A stretch of DNA of 64,000 nucleotides from CAVSWT01 sp963782985 (GCA_963782985.1 CAWALU010000005.1:1-64000), one strand, 5' to 3'; shown: positions 25,403-34,801, counted from the first letter of the stretch. Program-made: numbers and translations. The notes: generated by a model from the sequence alone, not told the origin.

Positions 25403-27436
25403 TTATTGAAGCAAAATTGCTTTAATTAATTTTGTTTGATTTCCATTCAAACTTATCTTAAAGAAATAAACCCCGCTTGATAATTTATATTCATTCGCGT
25501 CAAAATTAATTTCATAATCTCCCGGCTGCTGGTTTTGGTTTACAAGAGTGGCTAATTCATTGCCAAGAATATCATAAACTTTAATTTGGATTAAAGCCTC
25601 CCCTTTGGGGAGGTTTGGTGGGGCTGTATATTTTATTTTTGTGGTTGGGTTAAATGGATTTGGATAATTTTGATAAACTTCGAATGATTTAATTGTATTG
25701 TCTTTATCATCCACGCCTACTAAAGATTTTTTAAACTCAAAAGAATTAAAATTAAATCCGCCAAAGTAAAAATTCACCTGTATGATATGAGTTCCCGCAG
25801 TTAATTGAATTTTGCTTGTATCATAAATTGTTTGCCAGCTTTGCCATCCGCCGGTAACGGGCACGTCAATAAAACTTGTTACATTCTGCCCATCAACCCT
25901 AAATAAAATTTTTCCGCCGGAATTATTGCAGGCAATTCTAAAATTCAAATCATAAGTTCCGGATTCAGAAACATTAACCGTATAATTTAAAAATTCATTA
26001 GCGCCGATCCATCCAATATTATAGCCGCCTGAAAATGAATCGGAACATTTCTCAATGTCCACTCCGTCGTTTCTTAAAGTCCAACCTGTATTCCAGCTTG
26101 TCATTGAAGATCCATTTATCTTCTGGTAGTCATCATCTCTGTAAGCTTTTCCCATTTTCCCCATATCATATTTATAAGCTGAGACTCTTCCCGGAAGATT
26201 GTTTTGTGAATAGGGAATAGTAGCGTCGTTGTTTATTTGTCTAAACATTGCGTCAATTACATCAGGATGAAATTCACATTTTTCCACAGCCAGGTTGTCT
26301 GCCATTCCCATTAAAGCATTTGCAGCATAAGTAACCGAAGGCTTAGTTCCGCCGTTACTCCAATAATTTAAAAGAGTTTGATATTCGGCGGTCTTCCTTG
26401 CTGAAAGCGGCCCGGCGATTGATTCAATTTTTTTATGCGGCCACCAGCACCATCCGATATTATTGCTTTGCATTAATTCAATGCAGTCAGTAAACCATTT
26501 ATTAGAATTTTCACCCGATTCGCCCAGCCAAAGCGGGACGTTATTCTGCTGACTTAAATTTATTAAATATTGAATAGAGCCTTGATCCGTCGCGTTCCAA
26601 TATTTATGAAAGCTGTAAACAAAATTATTATCCCATGGAGAATCCAAGCCAGAAAAATCAGTTGCGAACCAGTTGCCTTCAATAAAAACAATATGGTTTG
26701 TGTCCACTTCTCTTATTGCATTTGTAATGCGGATATATAAATCTCGCAGAGGTTGGTTATTTGGGGGAAGATTCCATTTAGGTTCATTCAATAAATCATA
26801 ACCGCCGATCCATTCTTCATCAGCATAACGCTCAGCCAATTTTTTCCAAAGCTCAACAGTTCGTGTTTTATTTTCTTCGCTTTCCCAAAGAGAAGGAACC
26901 CCGCTCTGATAATCGCTTATGTTTTCATCGCTCTGTCCGCCGGGTGCGCAATGGAGATCTAAAATTAAATACAAATTATTTTCTTTGCACCAGGCAAGCA
27001 GACTATCAATCATCGCAAAGCCTGCTTCAGTATAAACGCCGGGCTGATTTGTGGGCGTTAAAAGATTGTAGTGCATCGGGAGTCTGATAGAATTAAATCC
27101 CCACTGAGCAATTAGGTCAATATCTTTTTTATTAACATAATTTTTGTAATAGGATTGATAAAATAAATCTGCGTTTGCCTGCCCAACTAACCCAACAATT
27201 TTATTTTTTATTTCTGTGGGAGAATTTGCAAATCCGGAGGTTTGTAGCATATAACCTTCCTGCACAAGCCATCCGCCTAATCCAATTCCCTTTAAAAGTA
27301 TTTGTTGATTATTACCATTTGAAATGCTTCGTCCCGAAGCGTGTAAAAATCCCTGCGAATATGAATTGATGAAAGAAGAAACAACGAGAGAACAAATTAA
27401 AGATAAGAGATAAAATTTTGTTAGAAATTTAGCCAT
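25403..27436 (-). CDS. Secreted GH5-type glycoside hydrolase with CBM6-like domain and T9SS tail
   Basis: About 677 residues from MAKFLTKFYLLSL; an upstream in-frame ATG adds 18 residues that spoil the signal peptide. The GH5 barrel (about 40-350) shows ILLKGIGLGGWLV, GFNSIRLPMHYNLL, the acid/base Glu in YDLLNEPKWN (near 217) and the nucleophile Glu in LWLGESGEN (near 304). A CBM6-like beta-sandwich (about 460-575, WIGANEFLNYTVNV) follows, then a type A T9SS sorting domain with YQNYPNPFNPTTKIKY and the terminal KAILLQ. It probably degrades a beta-glucan or other plant-type polysaccharide at the cell surface; the exact substrate is not readable. A palindromic repeat is embedded in the sorting domain (25597-25613). 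Confidence 0.92.
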   Translation of the reverse strand: MAKFLTKFYLLSLICSLVVSSFINSYSQGFLHASGRSISNGNNQQILLKGIGLGGWLVQEGYMLQTSGFANSPTEIKNKIVGLVGQANADLFYQSYYKNYVNKKDIDLIAQWGFNSIRLPMHYNLLTPTNQPGVYTEAGFAMIDSLLAWCKENNLYLILDLHCAPGGQSDENISDYQSGVPSLWESEENKTRTVELWKKLAERYADEEWIGGYDLLNEPKWNLPPNNQPLRDLYIRITNAIREVDTNHIVFIEGNWFATDFSGLDSPWDNNFVYSFHKYWNATDQGSIQYLINLSQQNNVPLWLGESGENSNKWFTDCIELMQSNNIGWCWWPHKKIESIAGPLSARKTAEYQTLLNYWSNGGTKPSVTYAANALMGMADNLAVEKCEFHPDVIDAMFRQINNDATIPYSQNNLPGRVSAYKYDMGKMGKAYRDDDYQKINGSSMTSWNTGWTLRNDGVDIEKCSDSFSGGYNIGWIGANEFLNYTVNVSESGTYDLNFRIACNNSGGKILFRVDGQNVTSFIDVPVTGGWQSWQTIYDTSKIQLTAGTHIIQVNFYFGGFNFNSFEFKKSLVGVDDKDNTIKSFEVYQNYPNPFNPTTKIKYTAPPNLPKGEALIQIKVYDILGNELATLVNQNQQPGDYEINFDANEYKLSSGVYFFKISLNGNQTKLIKAILLQ
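25597..25613. repeat. Palindrome inside the GH5 sorting domain coding sequence
   Basis: CCTCCCC and GGGGAGG are separated by TTT. In the minus-strand reading frame the palindrome encodes NLPKGEA, between KIKYTAPP and LIQIKVYDILGNE of the type IX sorting domain. The DUF4331 sorting domain has only about three residues at this place (KIQYNIPKANHVNITVFD), so the segment looks like an in-frame insertion. Confidence 0.65.
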
Positions 27437-27759
27437 AACATTCCAAATAATTTTTATAAGTTGAATAAAATATTTTATGCAAAAATACAATAATTAAACC
27501 ATGAAGGGGCGTAGATTAAAAGGCTGAATGAGCGCTTAATTGAAGCAAAAAAGGTTTGGAAGGTTTACGGTTTTTATATTTATAATAAAATCAATTTATT
27601 ATAATAATAAAGTTTATTTAGAATTTATTTCTTAAATTCAAAAAAAGTTTTAGAATTCCACCGAAAAAATAATTTTAGTTCGCCATTACAAAATATTTCA
27701 ATTCAAAATTATTTTAATACACATTTACAATTACTCAATATTTAAAGAAAGGAATTACA

Positions 27760-28353
27760 ATGAATAGATTTATTAAAATTGTAGTTTTTAATTTTCTTTT
27801 ACTTGCTCCAATTATATTAATTAATTGCGGAGGAAAAAATGATAAAAATCCATCAGATGAAAAAGAAACGACAAATATTGTTGAACTGAAAGACGCTTGC
27901 GATATTTTATCTCAAGCGGATGTAGAAAAAATTATGGATGTAAAAATAGAAAATTTTAAAAACACCTTAAGCAATTCAAACTCTGATAAAACACGCTGGG
28001 CTTCTCAATGCAGTTATTATTTAAAAGAGGGAAACAAATCCATTTCAATTTTAATTCAGTATAACGCTAACGAAACTAACCCTACAAATTTAGATGGATT
28101 AATTTCATCAATGTCGGTTCCCGGCGATGAAGAAAGTTCAAAAGAATTGAGCGAGGCTTTAAAAAAAGGAACTGTAATTAATAACCTTGGCGAAATTGCG
28201 GTTTGGTATGCTATATATGAAGAAGCGCCTACTTTATTGGTAAGGTACAAAGATCATTATCAAATAATAATTAATACTTTGTTTTTTGATTATAATGACG
28301 GCACAATGAATAAAGCTAAGGCTCTTGCTGAAAAGGTGATTGAGAAGATGTAA
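27760..28353 (+). CDS. Lipoprotein of unknown function
   Basis: The protein has 197 residues. The signal peptide ends in a lipobox (IILINCGGKN), so the mature protein is lipid-anchored at Cys24 or so. A charged linker leads to a domain starting DACDILSQADVEKIMDVKIE, a phrase shared with DUF3558-like and related bacterial lipoprotein domains, and ending in a helical tail (AKALAEKVIEKM). No catalytic motif is visible. It is single, with about 320 bp of featureless AT-rich DNA (27437-27759) upstream, and a strong AAAGGAA site precedes the ATG. Confidence 0.8.
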   Translation: MNRFIKIVVFNFLLLAPIILINCGGKNDKNPSDEKETTNIVELKDACDILSQADVEKIMDVKIENFKNTLSNSNSDKTRWASQCSYYLKEGNKSISILIQYNANETNPTNLDGLISSMSVPGDEESSKELSEALKKGTVINNLGEIAVWYAIYEEAPTLLVRYKDHYQIIINTLFFDYNDGTMNKAKALAEKVIEKM

Positions 28354-28509
28354 ATAAGCTTTAAATTGATATCAGACAGTAGGCAATGGAACTTTTTATA
28401 AGTTTTTATTTTTCATTTTTGAATATTGATTTATTAAATTAAGATAGAAAAATTAAACTTACCTAAAGCATTTAACTTTATTATTTAAAAAGAAAAAAGA
28501 ATATTTTTT

Positions 28510-29139
28510 ATGCGCATTCTAAAACATCTATTTGATGAAAACAAAAAGTGGGCGGCAAAGGTAAAGGAAGCTGACCCAGAATTTTTTCTTAAACTTTCAA
28601 AGCAGCAAAATCCGCAATACCTTTGGATTGGCTGCGCCGACAGTAGGGTGCCGGCTAATCAAATTATTAATATGCCTCCGGGCGAAGTTTTTGTCCACCG
28701 CAATATTGCCAACGTAGTTATTCATACTGATTTAAATTGTTTATCAGTTATTCAATACGCCGTAGATATTTTAAAAGTTAAACATATTATTGTTTGTGGT
28801 CATTACGGCTGCGGCGGCATTCAAGCTGCAATGGAAAATAGCGATCATGGATTAATTGATAACTGGCTTCAGAATATTAAAGATGTTTACCGTTATCATC
28901 AAAGCAGGCTGGATGCTGTGCATGATCTAATTCAAAGAAATAATATGCTTTGCGAGTTTAACGTAATTGAACAAGTGGCAAATATTTGTCATACTTCAAT
29001 TGTGCAAAATGCCTGGAAGTCCGGACAAGAGATTGCCGTACACGGATGGATTTACGATATTGAAGACGGTATATTAAAGGACTTAAATGTTTGTATTACA
29101 AATCAAAATGAAGTTTCAGCGACAGATAAATTGAAATAA
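28510..29139 (+). CDS. can: Beta-class carbonic anhydrase
   Basis: The protein has 209 residues. It interconverts CO2 and bicarbonate in the cytoplasm. Zinc ligands and the active-site dyad are all present: Cys42, Asp44 and Arg46 in WIGCADSRVPANQI, and His98 and Cys101 in VCGHYGCGGIQAAM. The intermediate motif PPGEVFVHRNIANVV is intact. The length and the C-terminal part (HGWIYDIEDGIL) match the Can/CynT branch. No signal peptide is seen. A short gap and the same direction link it loosely to the SpoIIAA-like gene that follows. Confidence 0.95.
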   Translation: MRILKHLFDENKKWAAKVKEADPEFFLKLSKQQNPQYLWIGCADSRVPANQIINMPPGEVFVHRNIANVVIHTDLNCLSVIQYAVDILKVKHIIVCGHYGCGGIQAAMENSDHGLIDNWLQNIKDVYRYHQSRLDAVHDLIQRNNMLCEFNVIEQVANICHTSIVQNAWKSGQEIAVHGWIYDIEDGILKDLNVCITNQNEVSATDKLK

Positions 29140-29201
29140 AATACTTTCGACAATCTCCATTTTATTCAGCTCTTCATTAAGTTTTTTGGTTTAATTAAAA
29201 A

Positions 29202-29579
29202 ATGAATAAAGAAAAATTTAAATATATTTTTGATGAGACCAACAAAATATTATTTAAAAATTATTACGGAGAAATTACGCTCGATGATATTTTTTCATCA
29301 TGGGATACTGCGATAAATGAAAATTTAATTCCCCCAAATACTAAAGGCTTTATTTTAGATTACCGACAAGCATCCTTCCACATAAATATTAAAGAGTATT
29401 CAAAAATTTCAGATTACTTAAAAAATCATCTTACGGTTTTCGGCGAACATAAAATTGCAATAATAACCGAAGAACCCAAAGACGTAATCATCCCAACATT
29501 AGTGGAAACAAAAGACGACGGCTACGCTTCCCGCCCTTTTTACACAATGGAAGCCGCCATTGAATGGATTTTAAGATAG
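29202..29579 (+). CDS. SpoIIAA-like (STAS-fold) small protein
   Basis: The protein has 125 residues, with no signal peptide or membrane span. The layout, a beta strand with FDETNKILFKNYYGEITLDD, a helix, FILDYRQASF and a late helix AAIEWIL, resembles small SpoIIAA-like/STAS proteins of Bacteroidota. No phosphorylatable serine motif is evident. The fold call is tentative and the function unknown. It lies 62 bp after the carbonic anhydrase gene. Confidence 0.7.
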   Translation: MNKEKFKYIFDETNKILFKNYYGEITLDDIFSSWDTAINENLIPPNTKGFILDYRQASFHINIKEYSKISDYLKNHLTVFGEHKIAIITEEPKDVIIPTLVETKDDGYASRPFYTMEAAIEWILR

Positions 29580-29672
29580 ATGTTTTTTACTAATTAATAT
29601 TTAATTAGTGAAATTCGCGGCTAAAAATTAAAGAGCGCTTTAATTACAATTTAACGTCTAACGTTTATTCAA

Positions 29673-29771
29673 ATGAAAAATTTAAAATTATTTTTTACAG
29701 TTATAATATTAATTTTGATTATCGGCTCATTCGTATGGCAAATGAGCATCGGTGTTTGTCCCGTTCCTTAA
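29673..29771 (+). CDS. Possible 32-residue membrane peptide
   Basis: A short ORF encodes MKNLKLFFTVIILILIIGSF followed by VWQMSIGVCPVP, a single membrane helix with a basic N-terminus and a conserved-looking CPVP end. No clear ribosome site is visible. It occupies the 359-bp gap before the Mn-catalase gene, which otherwise holds nothing I can name. It may be real, since codon phase and hydrophobicity look protein-like, but the evidence is thin. Confidence 0.3.
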   Translation: MKNLKLFFTVIILILIIGSFVWQMSIGVCPVP

Positions 29772-29938
29772 AATCAAACATTCAATTCGCCATTTTCAAA
29801 TTATTTCTTTAACCAAAACTTTTCGTGTAAATTAAATTTTTGTGAAGCATCTCATTCCTTGAGTTTAGGCACACCGCTGTTTTTTACATTTAATTAATCT
29901 TGCGTTGCTAACTTTTTTAAAAATATTCGGAGGTATAA

Positions 29939-30880
29939 ATGTTTCATCATGTTAAAGAACTACAGTTTAATGCAAGAGTTTCTAAACCCGATCCAAGATT
30001 TGCAAGATTGCTTTTAGAACAATTTGGCGGAGGGAATGGCGAACTTAAAGCAGCTATGCAGTATTTTGTGCAGGCGTTTGCTTGTAAAAAACCCAAACCA
30101 GAACTTTATGATTTACTCATGGATATAGCTACGGAAGAGTTCAGTCATTTAGAAATAGTTGGCGCTACTATTACAATGCTTAACGATGGCATAAACGCTG
30201 AACTTAAAAATGCCATTGATACAAATCCCGTTGCTCAATTAGCGAGTGGAGGAAAAGACGTAAGAGACGATTTGATTAATCAAGCTTTTTATAACCCGCA
30301 GTTTCTTGTAGAGAGCGGCGGCGGACCTACTGTTACTAATGCTTCCGGCAATCCTTGGACCGGCGTATATGTTACTGCAAATGGAGATCCCACTGTTGAT
30401 TTAAGATCGAACATTGCCGCAGAGAGCAGGGCAAAAATCACTTATGAAAATCTTATAAAATTTACTGATGATAAATATGTGCATGAAAGTCTGAGATTTT
30501 TAATGACAAGGGAAATAACACACTTTCAACAATTTACCGCCGCGTTAAATAGCATTGAACCTAATTTTCCGCCGGCTCAGCTTCAAGGCGATTTGAGATA
30601 TACGCATACTGCATTTAATATGAGCAAAGGCGATGATTATAGAGGACCGTGGAATGAAGGAAAAGGTCCGTGGGAAAAAGGAGAAAAGTGGGAATATATT
30701 GAAGACCCGCAGGAATTAGTCAATTCAACAAATGGATTGGTTGATAAAGAACTCTCAACCGATAAACGCGATCCCAAAGAGGAAAAATCCAAAGAAAAAG
30801 AATTAGCTAAACAAAGAGAAAAAGAAATAAAAAGCGCGACAGGCAAGGGTCCCTTGCAATGGTCGGACTATAACATTTAA
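29939..30880 (+). CDS. Manganese catalase
   Basis: The protein has 313 residues. It dismutates hydrogen peroxide with a di-manganese centre. Candidate metal ligands are seen in NGELKAAMQYF (Glu35), ATEEFSHLEIVG (Glu67, His70), NIAAESRAKITYENL and REITHFQQF. The C-terminal tail after about 270 is charged and repetitive (lysine/glutamate), as in some relatives. A strong GGAGG ribosome site precedes the ATG. The gene is single and followed by a clear terminator, so it is probably expressed alone in response to oxidative stress. Confidence 0.95.
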   Translation: MFHHVKELQFNARVSKPDPRFARLLLEQFGGGNGELKAAMQYFVQAFACKKPKPELYDLLMDIATEEFSHLEIVGATITMLNDGINAELKNAIDTNPVAQLASGGKDVRDDLINQAFYNPQFLVESGGGPTVTNASGNPWTGVYVTANGDPTVDLRSNIAAESRAKITYENLIKFTDDKYVHESLRFLMTREITHFQQFTAALNSIEPNFPPAQLQGDLRYTHTAFNMSKGDDYRGPWNEGKGPWEKGEKWEYIEDPQELVNSTNGLVDKELSTDKRDPKEEKSKEKELAKQREKEIKSATGKGPLQWSDYNI

Positions 30881-30900
30881 TATTTCTATGATAAATTAAA

Positions 30901-30938
30901 AAAGCAGATATATAAGAATGTATCTGCTTTTATTTTTT
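30901..30938 (+). terminator. Rho-independent terminator of the Mn-catalase gene
   Basis: Perfect 10-bp arms AAAGCAGATA (30901-30910) and TATCTGCTTT (30921-30930) enclose a 10-base loop and are followed by TATTTTTT. It begins 20 bp after the catalase stop. Confidence 0.8.
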
Positions 30939-31066
30939 AAATGACGAATTGTATTTTTTAATTGTATTCATTATTAAATTATATTTGGTTCAATAGAAAA
31001 TCATCATTTTATTATTTATAAAAGTAGAATTAAAGATTATTAAATTACAAAAGAAAGACTTTTGTT

Positions 31067-31864
31067 ATGGAGTTAAATAACAACTACAATATTTCCCAAG
31101 AACAAAAAAAGTTTTATGAAGAAAATGGATTTGCTTTGTTAAAAAATGCTTTGTCTCTTAATGAAGTTAATTTATACAGAAAAACAATTGACAAAGTAGT
31201 TGATGATTTAACGGGCCATGATAAAAGAACGCTGGCGGAAAAAACTCCTTATGAAAGAGAGTTTTTACAGTGCAGTCATTTATGGAGGGAATATCCTGAA
31301 ATAAAAAAATTAACTTTAAACGTAAAGCTCGGCTCAATTGCAAAGCAATTATTAAATGCGTGTCATGTTAGATTATGGCATGATCAAGCTTTGTACAAAG
31401 TTCCCGGCGGCGCAGCCACTGAACCTCATCAAGATATTGCGTACTGGCCCATGACTGAAAAAAATGCCGGCACTATTTGGATTGCTTTGGATGAAGTTAC
31501 AATTGAAATGGGCGCAATGAATTTTATTCCCGGTTCGCATAAGTCAGATTTATTTAGCTACAACAACAAAATTGAAGATTCAATTGAAGGGAAAAGCAAT
31601 CTTCTAACAATAGCAAAAGAAAAATTAAAATCACAACCAGTCAGCTATAATTTAAAGCCGGGCGATGCAACATTTCATCATGCTTTAACAATTCATTACA
31701 CAGGCAAAAATGAAACTGAAAAAATCCGCAAAGGAATGACTGTTATTTATTTTGCCGATGGAGTTCGGTTTGATGGAAAATCGCCTGCCGCCGATCATCA
31801 TTGCGCCGCGGGAAGTATTGACGGCGAGCCAATTGCAACTAAATTTAATCCTATTATTGTGTAG
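31067..31864 (+). CDS. Phytanoyl-CoA dioxygenase family oxygenase
   Basis: The protein has 265 residues. Family members are Fe(II)/2-oxoglutarate-dependent hydroxylases. The iron facial triad is visible as His121 and Asp123 in ATEPHQDIAYW and a distal His in TIHYTGKN; an Arg or Lys near RKGMTVIYFADG would bind 2-oxoglutarate. The final stretch (ADHHCAAGSIDGEPI) is typical. The substrate is unknown; phytanoyl-CoA is only the family's name-giver. It is monocistronic between two terminator-like gaps. Confidence 0.88.
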   Translation: MELNNNYNISQEQKKFYEENGFALLKNALSLNEVNLYRKTIDKVVDDLTGHDKRTLAEKTPYEREFLQCSHLWREYPEIKKLTLNVKLGSIAKQLLNACHVRLWHDQALYKVPGGAATEPHQDIAYWPMTEKNAGTIWIALDEVTIEMGAMNFIPGSHKSDLFSYNNKIEDSIEGKSNLLTIAKEKLKSQPVSYNLKPGDATFHHALTIHYTGKNETEKIRKGMTVIYFADGVRFDGKSPAADHHCAAGSIDGEPIATKFNPIIV

Positions 31865-32057
31865 TAATTCTTTAAAAATAAATTTTATTGGGAATAGAAT
31901 TAAAATTAGACGATTAAAATTCCACTCTCTAATAGATTCAACTTCGCTAAAAATTATTAGAGGAAGTAATTTTTTTTATTTAAAATATCATTCAATCTTT
32001 CGATTATTCATTAAAGAATTAATTTCAAAAATGAGTAAACAGGCAAATTTCATTTGA

Positions 32058-32088
32058 TTGATTTTTAGTATCTGTCGCCTTACCTTTG
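32058..32088 (+). promoter_or_regulatory. Candidate promoter of the sigma/anti-sigma operon
   Basis: TTGATT (32058-32063) is followed after 17 bases by TACCTTTG (32081-32088), matching TTGnnn-N17-TAnnTTTG. The same pattern precedes tetR on the other strand. It ends 47 bases before the TTG start codon of the sigma factor. The rest of 31865-32135 shows no gene. Confidence 0.5.
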
Positions 32089-32135
32089 CATATTATTTCA
32101 CTTAAAGTATCACTAACAAAATTTAATAACGCATC

Positions 32136-32720
32136 TTGAATTCTAATACATCTATAACGGATTTTGAATTGTTGAAAAGAGTTTCCGACAATGATTCAAA
32201 GGCTTTGGAAATTTTATATAATCGATATTCTCCTTTATTGTATACAATCATAAAAAAAATTGTTTCGGATGAAGAAACAGCGCAAGCGGTATTAGCGGAC
32301 GTGTTTGTTATTGTGTGGCGTAAAATTATTTTTTTTAATTTTGATTCGAAAAATCCCTTTGCTTGGCTTGTAACTCTTACAAGGAATAAAGCGGTCGATA
32401 CAATTAGAAGAAGAAGAAATCCATCAAGCTTTGGCGAATATAATGATGAATTTGAAAATGAATTTATTATTCCCGTCATTTCAAATTTAATTGAGCCTTT
32501 GGATTTAAAAACCGCTTTAAATAAACGGAGAAGTTTTGAGGAGGCTTTAGATAAATTAACCGACGCTCAGCAGTATGTGATTTATCTTGGTTATTATGAA
32601 GGATACACTGAAAAAGAAATTGCGGCTAAATTAAATATTCCCGAACAAACTGTAAAATCAAAAGTGAAAATTGCGCTTAGAAATCTTCGCGAAAATTTAG
32701 CAATGGAAGAATTAGAATGA
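32136..32720 (+). CDS. ECF-type sigma-70 factor
   Basis: The protein has 194 residues and starts at TTG. Region 2 is visible around SKALEILYNRYSPLLYTIIK and NPFAWLVTLTRNKAVDTIRR, and region 4 around LGYYEGYTEKEIAAKLNIPE and TVKSKVKIALRNLRENL. The arrangement and partner suggest a SigK-like ECF sigma factor that directs RNA polymerase to envelope-stress genes. Its stop TGA overlaps the ATG of the anti-sigma gene by 4 bp, the usual coupling. Whether it controls its own promoter at 32058 is not known. Confidence 0.92.
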   Translation: MNSNTSITDFELLKRVSDNDSKALEILYNRYSPLLYTIIKKIVSDEETAQAVLADVFVIVWRKIIFFNFDSKNPFAWLVTLTRNKAVDTIRRRRNPSSFGEYNDEFENEFIIPVISNLIEPLDLKTALNKRRSFEEALDKLTDAQQYVIYLGYYEGYTEKEIAAKLNIPEQTVKSKVKIALRNLRENLAMEELE

Positions 32721-34243
32721 GCGAAAAAGAAACGACAAATAATTTAATATACGCCTACGCTTTAGGCTGCCTTGATGAAAGCGATATAAAAAAAATTAAA
32801 GAAGGCGGCAAAGTTGATCCTAACTTTTCATGGGAAGAGTTAGGCGAGTTTCAAAATTTAATTTCGCTTATGAGTTCAATTCTTGTAGTTGAAATTCCTA
32901 AGCCTGAAGTAAAAGAAAGAGTTGCGAAAAAATTATATAATTTAAAAAAAGAAGAATTACAGCCTGTTCATCAAAATGAAAATTCTTCATTAAAGGAATC
33001 TATTATATCTGAACATGAATTTGATAACGTAGAAAATGAAATTGAGGAAGATGCGGGTTTTAAAAATGATGAAGAAATATTAAATGAAAATGAAAATAAA
33101 TATGATAATTATAACCTAACCGAAGAGAATAAATTTTCTGAAAATAATTTGGAAGATGAAATTTCCACAGTAGAAAATAACACACTGGAAAATCTCAATA
33201 AATTTGAAGATGAAAGTGCAGTTCACTTTGAAGACCAAAATAAATCTGAAATGATTGAAGAAAAATTTGAAGACAGTATAGAGGACCAAACCTTTAAGGA
33301 ATTTGGAATTGAAGAAGGCAATGAAAATTTTGAGATAGACGATGACTTTTTGCCTAAAAGAAAAGAACCGGAAAAATTTAGGTTTGAAGATAACGACGAC
33401 GACGAGCCGGAAAATAAAGAGACTCAAAAATTTATCGATAAATTTATTGAACACAATAAATCAAGCATAACGGAAAAGATTGATAAAACTATTGGGGGGA
33501 ATGAGAAATCAATCGATGATCCGGAAAAGAATATTTTAAAAGTTGGCGAAATTGAATATGAGCTGGTGCCGCCCCCGAGCAGGAATTTTCCTATTTTTAA
33601 AAGTTTGCTTTCTGATGAAGAGAAAGATGTTCTGCTAGAAAATACTATTGAAGATCAAGGCGACACTGATTCGTTAAAAAGTCAATCGCTTCAAAGAGTT
33701 TTTATTCAAAAAGAAACTGGATCAAAACTTCCTATTATTCTTCTTTCAATTTTCAGCGTGATATTTTTAACCGCCGCAGTTTACATTTATTTTAACTTTA
33801 AAAATATTATCGGCGCCTACGAGAAAGAAATTGCGGACTTAAAAACCGATTCAGCTACGCTTTATTCATCTAGGCAGACCTCTAATGCCGTTATATCTTT
33901 TTTAGAATCTCCGGATGTTGCGGCAGTTGAATTAGGACCGACCGATGCAGATCCAAATTCTTCGGGCAAATTATATATTAATTTTGAAGAGGGCACGGGA
34001 TATTTATTTACAAAAAATTTGCCCGTGCTAACGAACGATAATTTATTGCAATTGTGGCTGAGCAATAGCGGAAAATTTATTTCTCTCGGAGTGGTTGATT
34101 CAAAGGGGAATGAAGAATATTACCCTTTTAATTTTGATCCTATAAGCCGCGTAAAAAATACTGAGGTCTTAGTAACTGAAGAAAGTTCGGAAGGGGCTAA
34201 GCAGCCAAGCAGCAAGCTGCTGCTCATCGGCGCCTTGGAATAA
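32717..34243 (+). CDS. RskA-like anti-sigma factor with long acidic insert
   Basis: The protein has 508 residues, about twice the usual RskA length. The N-terminus resembles the RskA sigma-binding part (NLIYAYALGCLDESDIKKIK) but has no His-Cys-Cys zinc motif. A low-complexity acidic stretch follows (about 95-290, mostly Glu, Asp and Asn), then one transmembrane helix (about 338-361, PIILLSIFSVIFLTAAVYI) and a periplasmic RskA-type domain (about 390-508, GYLFTKNLPVLTNDNLLQLW). It should hold the sigma factor at the membrane until cleaved or released. Coupled to the sigma gene by a 4-bp overlap. The acidic insert has no known role. Confidence 0.88.
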   Translation: MSEKETTNNLIYAYALGCLDESDIKKIKEGGKVDPNFSWEELGEFQNLISLMSSILVVEIPKPEVKERVAKKLYNLKKEELQPVHQNENSSLKESIISEHEFDNVENEIEEDAGFKNDEEILNENENKYDNYNLTEENKFSENNLEDEISTVENNTLENLNKFEDESAVHFEDQNKSEMIEEKFEDSIEDQTFKEFGIEEGNENFEIDDDFLPKRKEPEKFRFEDNDDDEPENKETQKFIDKFIEHNKSSITEKIDKTIGGNEKSIDDPEKNILKVGEIEYELVPPPSRNFPIFKSLLSDEEKDVLLENTIEDQGDTDSLKSQSLQRVFIQKETGSKLPIILLSIFSVIFLTAAVYIYFNFKNIIGAYEKEIADLKTDSATLYSSRQTSNAVISFLESPDVAAVELGPTDADPNSSGKLYINFEEGTGYLFTKNLPVLTNDNLLQLWLSNSGKFISLGVVDSKGNEEYYPFNFDPISRVKNTEVLVTEESSEGAKQPSSKLLLIGALE

Positions 34244-34256
34244 AATTTATTCTATT

Positions 34257-34772
34257 TCATTTCTTTTCTGATCTTATCAAAATAAAAAAAATTCCTATTG
34301 CAATTAAAAATATAGACCAATAACTAATTGTAATTTTTATTAGGGAATTTAAAAACGCTGACAAGCTGAACGATCCCATAAAATAGACGGCTGCAATTCC
34401 CATCCCAATAAAAATTAAGGAAATCCAAAAGTAAATTTTTTCAGAAAAGTTATCTAGAAAAAGCATTAAAAAACTTATGCCGATGTTAAGCGTAAGCGCG
34501 GGCAGTATTATTTGTTTGTAATTCCTAAATTCAAAATTATTAATTAAAAAAAAGGCAATGCCCGCTAAAAAAATAAAAGAGCCGGTAAAAAGTAACGCGC
34601 TGTTCCTTTTGCCAAACGAATTAAAAAATAATCCGAGTCCCGTAAAAATTAAAACGTAGCTTACTATTTCAAATGAACCAAAATTAATTACTCCTAAAAG
34701 CTGGAGAGTAATTGACAAAACTAAAAAAGTTAAAATATAAATTAGAATAGGATGATGTAATTTCACAAGCAA
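34257..34772 (-). CDS. Integral membrane protein of unknown function
   Basis: The protein has 171 residues, mostly hydrophobic, with about six predicted helices and short loops, for example IYILTFLVLSITLQLLGVIN and YWSIFLIAIGIFFILIRSEK at the end. The helix pattern resembles small LiaF/DUF5668-type membrane regions, but I cannot name a family. It is convergent to the anti-sigma gene (13 bp) and lies downstream of arginase on the minus strand. Confidence 0.75.
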   Translation of the reverse strand: MLVKLHHPILIYILTFLVLSITLQLLGVINFGSFEIVSYVLIFTGLGLFFNSFGKRNSALLFTGSFIFLAGIAFFLINNFEFRNYKQIILPALTLNIGISFLMLFLDNFSEKIYFWISLIFIGMGIAAVYFMGSFSLSAFLNSLIKITISYWSIFLIAIGIFFILIRSEKK

Positions 34773-34801
34773 AATTAATTGTTTAATAATTTATTTGGTA
34801 A

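Noticed and set aside
31752..32057. 101-residue ORF after the oxygenase gene
   Set aside because: It overlaps the oxygenase in another frame and runs into the sigma promoter region; no family features.
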